Assembly: GCA_900557355.1 (NCBI GenBank)
Contig: USSR01000494.1
Coordinates: 1 to 5,405 of the forward strand
Length of the DNA: 5,405 bases
Source: an uncultured Bacteroides sp.
Lineage (GTDB): Bacteria > Bacteroidota > Bacteroidia > Bacteroidales > Bacteroidaceae
Direction of reading: 5' to 3'
Shown: positions 1 through 5,405 of the stretch, one piece after another
How positions within the stretch are numbered: the stretch's first letter is position 1
How the letters are laid out: every line of letters begins with the position of its first letter
Made by a program: the position numbers and the translations under genes
Notes under the pieces: generated by a model
What the model was told of the DNA's origin: nothing
The model's database searches: none
The model's input: only the letters and a program-made list of their open reading frames with translations

Positions 1-170
1 GTGCGGAACCCGCCTATAGAACGAACTTCATCCAGCGTCGGGGCAACTGTCTTTGATATATATTTTACTTCGTTACCCGGTAACACTCCGGCATTTAAAG
101 AAATAGAAAGGAATGCACCTTCCCAATCGGCATAATCATTCAATAGAAGAAATAAGACTTCCTGTTTCAT
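1..170 (-). CDS. DJ-1/PfpI family protein (type 1 glutamine amidotransferase-like), N-terminal part
   Basis: Reading leftward from an ATG at 170-168, the frame is open for 56 full codons to the window edge, so the 3' end is missing. The protein begins MKQEVLFLLLNDYADWEGAF and continues into APTLDEVRSIGGFR. This matches the start of bacterial DJ-1/PfpI-superfamily proteins: a hydrophobic first beta strand (VLFLLL), the 'DYADWEGAF' turn whose Glu17 aligns with the conserved acidic residue of the superfamily, and the 'VRSIGGF' strand. The nucleophile-elbow cysteine would lie outside the window and cannot be checked. No signal peptide is seen, so it is probably cytoplasmic. Family members include chaperones/deglycases, proteases and amidotransferase-like proteins, so the biochemical role stays open. 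It lies 50 bp behind the secreted hypothetical gene and may be cotranscribed with it. The leader (GAAAACAGAAAACA) is A-rich with no clear ribosome binding site. The family call is fairly safe; the function is not known. Confidence 0.8.
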   Translation of the reverse strand, partial: MKQEVLFLLLNDYADWEGAFLSISLNAGVLPGNEVKYISKTVAPTLDEVRSIGGFR

Positions 171-220
171 TGTTTTCTGTTTTCAGCGAAATTAAGATGC
201 AACCACGCAATCTTATTTTC

Positions 221-817
221 TTATGGTTGAAACTCAAGTTCAAAATAGATATAATCTTTTATACTAAACTTTTCATACCATTCCGAAGGATGGGTTTTGG
301 AATAGCGCACTTCGCAAAAATTGATAGCATCCACTGTCTGACCATTGAAATCCATCTTAAATTTTGCCCCGGTAGTATAAGCCATCAAAGGAATGCGATC
401 TGCCGGCGTATAAGTTTTAGTTGGCAAAGTTTCCATCAGAATGCAGCTCTTGGTTGCAATAGGAACATGCAAAATGGTTCCTACTCTATGCTGGCAATCG
501 ATATGAACACTATCTGCGGACTCTGCCTGTGCAAAGAAATAAAAATGCTGAGCACTATCCATCTTACAAGGAATTTCTTCATTCAAAGCCTTCCTTTCTG
601 TTTTTCCATCAGTACATCTTACCATATACAACTTATAAGGCAAGTTCTTGTGAGATGTCCTGACTATAACATCAAAACCAAAGATCCCCTGAAAGTCCAT
701 CAGTTTTTGCACAAAAGCATCTTTAGGCGATTCATAAGATACTGAGATAGTGTCTTGCGCTATCAAAGGCGTCATGCATAAAAAAAACAACGCCAATGTA
801 CATAAAAGCTTTTTCAT
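221..817 (-). CDS. Secreted hypothetical protein, 198 aa
   Basis: An ATG at 817-815 opens a 198-residue protein with a classic Sec signal peptide: MKK, a hydrophobic run from residue 4 to 18, and a likely signal peptidase I cut after 'PLIA' (residue 20), leaving QDTISVSYES as the mature start. Cys14 lies inside the hydrophobic core without a lipobox, so a lipoprotein is unlikely. The mature part, about 178 residues, has no transmembrane segment and is rich in Tyr, Phe and Lys with alternating short strands, as in a small beta-rich periplasmic domain. It has five cysteines (68, 84, 108, 125, 168), of which some could form disulfides. I do not recognise the family. It is the first gene after the terminator at 897-853 and has its own -7 box 27 nt upstream, so it probably starts a new transcription unit that may include the DJ-1/PfpI gene. 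The A-run just before the ATG is typical of Bacteroides leaders. Confidence 0.8.
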   Translation of the reverse strand: MKKLLCTLALFFLCMTPLIAQDTISVSYESPKDAFVQKLMDFQGIFGFDVIVRTSHKNLPYKLYMVRCTDGKTERKALNEEIPCKMDSAQHFYFFAQAESADSVHIDCQHRVGTILHVPIATKSCILMETLPTKTYTPADRIPLMAYTTGAKFKMDFNGQTVDAINFCEVRYSKTHPSEWYEKFSIKDYIYFELEFQP

Positions 818-844
818 TTTTTTTCAAATTTGCATACGATGCCG

Positions 845-852
845 CAAATATA
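845..852 (-). promoter_or_regulatory. Bacteroides-type -7 promoter box for the secreted hypothetical gene
   Basis: Read on the minus strand, 852-845 is TATATTTG, an exact fit to the Bacteroides primary sigma -7 consensus TAnnTTTG. It lies 27 nt before the ATG at 817, which would give a 5' leader of about 20 nt. I see no good TTTG -33 box at the usual 19-21 nt upstream; that position falls inside the 3' arm of the terminator hairpin. The promoter is therefore supported by one element plus location only. Confidence 0.4.
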
Positions 853-897
853 ACAAAAACGCTGATATCATTGTCTCTATATGACAACAATATCAGC
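853..897 (-). terminator. Intrinsic (Rho-independent) terminator of the receptor-reductase operon
   Basis: On the minus-strand RNA, GCUGAUAUUGUUGUC (897-883) pairs with GACAAUGAUAUCAGC (875-861). This is a 15-bp stem, continuous if two internal G-U wobbles are allowed, around a 7-nt loop (882-876). It is followed directly by GUUUUUGUUA, a T-rich tract at 860-851. It lies about 60 nt after the stop codon of the aldo/keto reductase. On the plus strand the two wobbles become C/A mismatches and no T-tract follows, so it works in one direction only. Confidence 0.85.
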
Positions 898-956
898 GCA
901 ATCCACTATTTATTACAAAGATGAAAATTTTTCTATAAATGTCAATGTAGGGAGGG

Positions 957-2345
957 CTACAACGTTTCCTGTTTCAACTGCTCCACGAACCCGTCAATAC
1001 GGCGCAACTCCCTGGGAATATTAATACTCTGCGGACAGTGAGGCGAACATTGATCGCAACCAATGCAATGATTTGCCTGTCGCAGGCGTGGCACACTACG
1101 GTCATAACCAACAAGAAAAGCTTGGCGTGCCTTTCTGTAATTCTCGTCTTGTTGGCTCTTCGGTACATTCCCCTCATTCACACATTTATTATAATGTATA
1201 AGCACAGCAGGAATATCAATACCATACGGACAAGGCATACAGTATTTACAATCATTGCACGGTACGGTAGGGTACTTCAACATCAATTGTGCCGTTTCTT
1301 CTAGAAACTCCTTATCATCATCTGTCAAAGGAATCAGCGGAGAATAGGTACGGATATTATCCTGAAGATGCTCCATATACGTCATACCACTCAACACCGT
1401 CAACACTAGTTCCGGTGAGCCTGCAAAACGGAAAGCCCACGAAGCCACGCTATCTTCCGGACGACGCTGCTTAAGACGTGTCATAATATGAGTAGGTACA
1501 TTAGACAATCTTCCACCCAGCAATGGCTCCATAATGATTGCCGGAATATTACGTTTTACCAATTCATCATATAGATAGTCCGCATTTACATTACGTCCCG
1601 AAGAATGTTTCCAGTCCACATAATTAAGCTGTATCTGTACAAAATCCCATTTCACCTCATCATGCAGAGAAAGCGCATAGTCATAAGTATCCACTGTACC
1701 ATGGAAAGAAAATCCCAGATTACGGATACGTCCAGCCTCCCGTTCCTTCAACAGAAACTCCAGAATACCATTGTCTATATATCGCGCTTTGAACGCTTCT
1801 ATTCCACCATTACCAATAGAGTGCAGCAAATAATAATCGATATAATCTGTCTGCAAATCTTCGAAAGACTTACGATACATGGCTATGGAGTTTTCACGGC
1901 TATAATTACTAAAGTTAGATAACTTTGTAGCAATAAACAGTTTCTCGCGCGGATGACGTTTTAATGCAATACCAGTAGATTTTTCCGACCATCCCTGTAC
2001 ATACACTGGAGATGTATCGAAATAATTCACACCGTGCGCAATAGCATAATCTACTAATTCGTTCACAGCATCCTGATCAATTATATCTCCTTTCCCGTCC
2101 GGCGAAGGAACTGTCGGCCAACGCATACAACCATAACCCAGAAGTGAAACACGGTCTTTCTGAGCCACAGAAGTACGGTAAGTCATCTTATCAGTGGGCA
2201 CCGGAGTCGATGCACTGCCTCCCGGAATCACCCCATCCTTCTGTTTGCAACTATAAAGAGTAGCAGCAGCCGTTGTCGTAGCGGCACTGATGCCCACAAT
2301 TTTCAGAAAATCCCTACGGTTTATATTTTTATTATGTTCTTCCAT
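957..2345 (-). CDS. Tat-exported aldo/keto reductase with two C-terminal [4Fe-4S] motifs (probable lipoprotein)
   Basis: The protein is 462 aa from the ATG at 2345. The frame also has a GTG at 2369, but that codon lies in the 8-bp tandem repeat, whereas the ATG has a purine-rich AGAAGA a few bases upstream and puts the Tat motif at a normal distance. Residues 9-15 are NRRDFLK, a good twin-arginine motif, followed by an Ala/Thr-rich hydrophobic stretch and 'LYSC' with Cys33, close to a lipobox; export by Tat and lipid anchoring are therefore likely. Residues about 55-350 form an aldo/keto reductase barrel: GYGCMRWP near the start, then the catalytic tetrad Asp110, Tyr115 (DTSPVY), Lys141 (ATKLS) and His175 (LLHS). 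The C-terminal region carries CNDCKYCMPCP (Cys363, 366, 369, 372) and CIGCDQCSPHCP (Cys427, 430, 433, 437), a ferredoxin-like pair of [4Fe-4S] motifs as in the ferredoxin-linked aldo/keto reductases (COG1453 type). It is last in the operon, behind the polyferredoxin that could supply electrons. The substrate is unknown. Confidence 0.93.
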   Translation of the reverse strand: MEEHNKNINRRDFLKIVGISAATTTAAATLYSCKQKDGVIPGGSASTPVPTDKMTYRTSVAQKDRVSLLGYGCMRWPTVPSPDGKGDIIDQDAVNELVDYAIAHGVNYFDTSPVYVQGWSEKSTGIALKRHPREKLFIATKLSNFSNYSRENSIAMYRKSFEDLQTDYIDYYLLHSIGNGGIEAFKARYIDNGILEFLLKEREAGRIRNLGFSFHGTVDTYDYALSLHDEVKWDFVQIQLNYVDWKHSSGRNVNADYLYDELVKRNIPAIIMEPLLGGRLSNVPTHIMTRLKQRRPEDSVASWAFRFAGSPELVLTVLSGMTYMEHLQDNIRTYSPLIPLTDDDKEFLEETAQLMLKYPTVPCNDCKYCMPCPYGIDIPAVLIHYNKCVNEGNVPKSQQDENYRKARQAFLVGYDRSVPRLRQANHCIGCDQCSPHCPQSINIPRELRRIDGFVEQLKQETL

Positions 2346-2363
2346 ATCTGTTCTTCTAACATT

Positions 2364-2395
2364 TATCACTTTATCACCCTATCACATTACCACCT
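2364..2395. repeat. Four tandem 8-bp repeats, TATCACnn
   Basis: The units are TATCACTT (2364-2371), TATCACCC (2372-2379), TATCACAT (2380-2387) and a diverged TACCACCT (2388-2395). On the coding strand they read as GTGATA every 8 bases. They occupy most of the 50-bp gap between the polyferredoxin stop codon and the ATG of the aldo/keto reductase, so they are transcribed in the operon. I recall similar GGTGATAA-type octamer arrays in Bacteroides intergenic DNA; their role is not established as far as I know. One GTG of the array is in frame with the downstream gene. Confidence 0.75.
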
Positions 2396-3901
2396 TTATA
2401 TTACTCGATGTCTCTCATGTCCCTCCACATAGATAGCACTAAAAGGGCGTGCCGGACAAAGATTCTCACAGGCACCACAACCAATACAACGCTCTACATT
2501 GACAACCGGAATCTTTGGAGAATCCGGATTATCTACCTCAGACGGAACCATTTCTATCGCCGCTACCGGGCAATGACGGGCACAATTGCCGCAATTTACT
2601 CCATCAGTCAACGGCACACAATTCTTCTTGATCCATACGGCATGACCGATCTGGATAGACGATTTATCTGCCGGACTGATAGGATGGATGGCATCTGCCG
2701 GACATACCTCAGCGCACTTGGTACATTCCGGACGACAATAACCACGTTCATAAGACATCTCCGGCTGCATTAACGTCATCAAATTACCGGATGGACGTAA
2801 AACCTGGTTAGGGCACACTGATACACAAAGCTGGCAAGCCGTACAATGCTGCGCAAAATTACGAATACTCAATGAACCTGCCGGTACAATAGGTGTCGTC
2901 CGTTCCGGTATTTTCTTATCCTCAATGACAGCCAATCCACCATCCACTTTTTTCTCCTGTGCCTTCAGCAATGTACTTGCAGCAAACACGGCGCCGGCAG
3001 AGAAGAAAGCACGACGTGCATTGTCCACCTGTTCCGGTGACACACCAGTTACTTTTTCAGCAGCTAACGGTTTCTGCACTTCCTTATGAGGACGCTCATA
3101 ACGGATAGCTCCTTTCTTACATTTACCGATGCAATCCATACAAACCACACAGCGGCTATAATCTATTTTATGATTTTTAGAATCAATGCATGCCGCCTTA
3201 CAATTGCGTGCGCACAAACCGCAACCATTACATTTACTCGTATCGATTGCCGGTTTCAGCAAAGAAAAACGTGAAAAGAATCCCAATACTGTTCCTACCG
3301 GACAAATTGTATTGCAATATGTACGCCCGTTGCGCCAGGCCAGCACAGTCAGAATAACAAATGTCAGAACAGCTATCACAAAAGTTCCCATAGCCTTCAT
3401 CCAGACATCTACAGAATAAAACATATAGCTATCTGCCCGTTCGGCCAAAAGAGCAAGCAGGTTGTTTCCCCACTGATAAACCGGAGCAAACAGATTAGAA
3501 GCTATTCGTCCGTACGAACTATAAGGTGCCAGTAAGGCAACCAATGAACCAACTCCTCCTATCAGAGCCAGAATAAATACTCCCAGCACTCCGTAACGCA
3601 ACCAATTAAGTGCAGGTGAATACGAATAGCGATTCTTTTTCCGCTTTTTACCCAACCATGAAACTACATCCTGAAATACGCCCAACGGACAGATTACGGA
3701 ACAATACACACGCCCAAAGAGCAGTGTCAATGCAATAAGGATTATTACAACCCCGACATTCAAAGCCAACAAAGCGGGCAAAAACTGAATTTTAGCCATC
3801 CAACCGAACCAAGCATGCAATGTACCCGTAAAATCGAGAAACAAAAGCGTGATCAGCACGAAAAAAAATATGGCAAACGTTAGTCTGATTTTTCGTAACA
3901 T
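2396..3901 (-). CDS. NapH-NapG-like fused membrane polyferredoxin (six predicted [4Fe-4S] clusters)
   Basis: 501 aa from the ATG at 3901. Residues 1-190 contain about four to five membrane helices (roughly 7-23, 43-63, 103-125, 170-188, with a weaker one near 145). They also carry the two CxxxCP motifs of NapH-type quinol dehydrogenases: CSVICP (Cys67/71) and CNTICP (Cys196/200), each after an 'R-x-Y' turn. Two [4Fe-4S] motifs follow at 224-234 and 251-261, as in NapH. At 296-313 comes RRAFFSAGAVFAASTLL, a twin-arginine-like hydrophobic segment. Beyond it 'PAGSLSIRNF' leads into four more motifs: 353-363, 389-400, 428/437-444 and 472-482. This matches the order of NapG, a Tat-exported four-cluster ferredoxin. 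NapH and NapG pass electrons from quinol to periplasmic acceptors, so this protein probably carries menaquinol electrons to the envelope side. It begins 19 bp after the S-component-like gene with an AT-rich leader and no clear ribosome binding site. The family call is solid; topology and partner are inferred. Confidence 0.93.
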   Translation of the reverse strand: MLRKIRLTFAIFFFVLITLLFLDFTGTLHAWFGWMAKIQFLPALLALNVGVVIILIALTLLFGRVYCSVICPLGVFQDVVSWLGKKRKKNRYSYSPALNWLRYGVLGVFILALIGGVGSLVALLAPYSSYGRIASNLFAPVYQWGNNLLALLAERADSYMFYSVDVWMKAMGTFVIAVLTFVILTVLAWRNGRTYCNTICPVGTVLGFFSRFSLLKPAIDTSKCNGCGLCARNCKAACIDSKNHKIDYSRCVVCMDCIGKCKKGAIRYERPHKEVQKPLAAEKVTGVSPEQVDNARRAFFSAGAVFAASTLLKAQEKKVDGGLAVIEDKKIPERTTPIVPAGSLSIRNFAQHCTACQLCVSVCPNQVLRPSGNLMTLMQPEMSYERGYCRPECTKCAEVCPADAIHPISPADKSSIQIGHAVWIKKNCVPLTDGVNCGNCARHCPVAAIEMVPSEVDNPDSPKIPVVNVERCIGCGACENLCPARPFSAIYVEGHERHRVI

Positions 3902-3920
3902 ACTTTTATTTTATGGAATA

Positions 3921-4433
3921 TCATTTATAAACCAAATACTTGATAAACAGATAACCGCCGAGAATCTGTAATCCCATTCCTGGTATGCCGATGCGGAAAT
4001 CCTGGAAAGCAAGTGCAAGGTTGCCTACCATTGCCCACTCACCCAGCGTTCCGATAAACTGATAAGCCAGTACTACTAATACTAAAACAGGAATAGAGAT
4101 ACGTTTAAAACGATTGGCTGCATATCCGGCAACCACTGCCAGTAAAACGGATTTTAAAAGAATGGCCGGCAATACTCCTGCAGGAGGCATACCGAAAAGC
4201 AGATGGTTCAAAACCGGTGAAAAGACGGCTGTCAGCAATCCAACTTTCCAACCGTATTTATAAGCAGCAATAAGCGTAAAGAAATAAATCGGTAACAAAG
4301 TAAGACCACCCTGTGGAATAAGATGGCAAAGTTGTGGCAAAACCAGATTACCCAGAATGAAAAGAGCAGCGGCAAAATACGTTTTCACATTGCCGTAATC
4401 CAGAGAATACAGTCTGATAGTTGTTGTTTTCAT
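3921..4433 (-). CDS. ECF-transporter S-component-like integral membrane protein
   Basis: 170 aa from the ATG at 4433, almost entirely hydrophobic, with six probable membrane helices at about 18-36, 44-60, 62-78, 84-105, 113-130 and 150-168. Size, helix number and the pattern of a polar N-terminal loop with conserved-looking 'IPQGG', 'YGWKVG' and 'LNHLLFGMP' turns resemble the S (substrate-binding) subunits of energy-coupling factor vitamin transporters. No EcfA ATPase or EcfT subunit is visible in this window, so it would have to share a module encoded elsewhere or act alone. It starts 14 bp after the receptor stop codon and ends 19 bp before the polyferredoxin start, which suggests cotranscription. 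Sitting directly behind an outer-membrane receptor, it is a plausible inner-membrane step for the same ligand, but no residue seen here tells which. It could instead be a quinone-side membrane partner of the polyferredoxin. The gene is certain; the S-component assignment is moderately sure. Confidence 0.85.
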   Translation of the reverse strand: MKTTTIRLYSLDYGNVKTYFAAALFILGNLVLPQLCHLIPQGGLTLLPIYFFTLIAAYKYGWKVGLLTAVFSPVLNHLLFGMPPAGVLPAILLKSVLLAVVAGYAANRFKRISIPVLVLVVLAYQFIGTLGEWAMVGNLALAFQDFRIGIPGMGLQILGGYLFIKYLVYK

Positions 4434-4447
4434 AATTTATATGTTTA

Positions 4448-5405
4448 TTAAAAGTTAATGTTTACTCCACCCATAAAAGTAGCTTTCGGCATCGGATAGC
4501 CGGCTATTATTTCGTAACGTTGTGCCAGCAGGTTCTCGCCACGCACATAGAACGACAGGTAATGGGTCGCTTTGAAGCTCCCCTGCATATCCCACAGCAC
4601 AAAGTTCTCCTTGGTTTCCGCATCCAGGTCGGTATAAAGTCCTTTCACATTGGATGCCCGTAGATGCACTCCAACGTCCTTTCCTGAAGTTCACGCCTCC
4701 GTAAAGTTTATGTTCGGGAGATGCCAGTACAGGATTCTCCATGTGAAGCCAGCTATAATTTGCCGTGACACCCCATGTTGAATTGAACCGGTATCCTATA
4801 TTCGCTTCCGCTCCCCAGTTCTCAATCTCACCGGAGTTCTGGTTCAGCATACCGCTTCCGGCCGGATTGGGAAGACGCAGAATCAGGTTTTCACCATTGA
4901 TATAGAACACATTTACGCCGTATGACAAACGGTTTTCCATAAGGCGCTGCGAGAAGGAAAGTTCATAATTCCACAGTTTCTCGGGCTTCAAATCCGGATT
5001 TTGCGGAGGGAACATATACATTTCGCGAATGGTGGGATTGCGAAATCCCTTACTTGCCATTGCCTTGATTTCCGCATCTTTCGGGAGGTGGAAGGCCAGA
5101 CCGACTTGTGGAATAAACTCCATCCCTGTCTGCGAATGATGGTCTACACGTGCACCGGCATTCAGCGTGAGCCAGGTGACGATGTCCTGCCGGAAGTCTA
5201 CATATCCGGCTACTTCATTCAGGGATTTATCCGCTGAGGTTTCACGATGTCCGTCAGAGAATTTATTCCATGCTTCACCGCCGAAATGAAAATAATCGGC
5301 TCCTACAGTCACCCGGTTCCCTTTGAAAAGTTGCAGGCTCTGATACCATGATACACCGAGCATCTGGTCGTTGGAGTTGAAGCGGTAGTCAAGCGGTTCT
5401 CCGGG
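4448..5405 (-). pseudogene. TonB-dependent outer-membrane receptor, C-terminal beta-barrel part, interrupted by a frameshift
   Basis: The frame is already open at the right edge (PGEPLDYRFNSNDQ before the first Met), so the plug domain and TonB box lie outside the window. What is visible is barrel: alternating beta strands such as VTVGADYFHF, LTLNAGARVDHH and IGYRFNSTWGVTANYSW, plus 'KGFRNPTIREMY' and 'NPDLKPEKLWNYELS', a motif pair typical of BtuB/heme/siderophore-type receptors. The first frame is good through 'ASTGIQ' (to 4650), then turns into non-barrel sequence ending at 4455. The second frame continues the barrel from 'VKGLYTDLDA' through 'VRGENLLAQRYE' to the terminal strand 'GGVNINF' and TAA at 4450-4448; a final Phe is the usual outer-membrane protein end. 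The two frames differ by one extra or two missing bases near 4649. It heads the four-gene operon as seen here. The ligand is unknown; a metal chelate, heme or corrinoid is possible from the family. The lesion could be a sequencing error. Confidence 0.88.

Noticed and set aside
194..214. A small hairpin between the secreted gene and the DJ-1/PfpI gene (AAGATTGC ... GCATCTT on the minus strand).
   Set aside because: The stem is about seven pairs with a bulge and only a short AATTT follows, too weak to call a terminator. The nearby TAATTTCG also misses the -7 consensus by one base and has no -33 partner, so I do not call a promoter.
113..745. A long plus-strand open frame of 210 codons.
   Set aside because: It runs antisense to the secreted protein (817-221) and to the start of the DJ-1/PfpI gene, has no recognisable domain or signal, and its residue make-up looks random. 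The minus-strand gene has a proper signal peptide and leader.
898..956. A possible second promoter (TTTG near 915) inside the space before the terminator.
   Set aside because: The matching downstream sequence at the right distance is TGATATTG, a poor fit to TAnnTTTG, and transcription from it would run straight into the terminator.
2346..2369. A GTG start giving the aldo/keto reductase eight more N-terminal residues (470 aa).
   Set aside because: The GTG is part of the tandem repeat, and the extra residues push the twin-arginine motif further from the N-terminus. The ATG at 2345 with AGAAGA upstream is the better start.
3086..3419. Plus-strand open frames opposite the polyferredoxin cysteine motifs.
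   Set aside because: They are short, lack recognisable features, and lie antisense to a gene with intact, ordered cluster motifs.
4448..4669. A separate 73-residue gene starting at a GTG in the second frame of the receptor.
   Set aside because: Its content is the continuation of the receptor barrel ending in a terminal Phe strand. It is the displaced 3' end of the same gene.
1..5405. CRISPR array, tRNA, rRNA, insertion sequence or attachment site.
   Set aside because: No spaced direct repeats, cloverleaf arms, transposase motifs or terminal inverted repeats were seen. The only tandem array is the four-unit octamer at 2364-2395.

Overview
The window reads as a stretch of chromosome from a gut-type Bacteroidales, most likely Bacteroides. 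The grounds are the gene families (TonB-dependent receptor, Tat-exported ferredoxin/aldo-keto reductase, NapH-like polyferredoxin), the A-rich leaders with little or no Shine-Dalgarno sequence, a perfect Bacteroides-type -7 promoter hexamer (TAnnTTTG), and an 8-bp tandem repeat (TATCACnn, or GTGATA on the other strand) of a kind I recall from Bacteroides intergenic DNA. All recognisable genes lie on the minus strand, so the window is transcribed from right to left.

Layout in transcription order. (1) 5405-4448: the C-terminal beta-barrel half of a TonB-dependent outer-membrane receptor. It enters from outside the window and is broken by a frameshift near 4649. (2) 4433-3921: a six-helix inner-membrane protein resembling an ECF-transporter S component. 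(3) 3901-2396: a membrane polyferredoxin that looks like NapH fused to NapG, with six predicted [4Fe-4S] clusters and a twin-arginine-like segment in the middle. (4) 2345-957: a Tat-targeted, probably lipid-anchored aldo/keto reductase with two C-terminal [4Fe-4S] motifs. Gaps between these four are 14, 19 and 50 bp, the last holding the tandem repeat, so they are probably one operon. A strong intrinsic terminator at 897-853 closes it.

Beyond the terminator a second unit begins: a -7 box fused to the end of the terminator T-tract, a secreted protein of unknown function (817-221), and, 50 bp further on, the first 56 codons of a DJ-1/PfpI-family protein (170-1, running off the left edge).

How the genes could work together (inference): the receptor and S-component-like protein suggest uptake of a scarce small molecule across both membranes. 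The NapGH-like fusion would draw electrons from the menaquinol pool and pass them outward to iron-sulfur clusters on the envelope side, where the exported ferredoxin-aldo/keto reductase is predicted to sit. That suggests import coupled to reduction or modification of a substrate in the envelope. The substrate cannot be told from the sequence.
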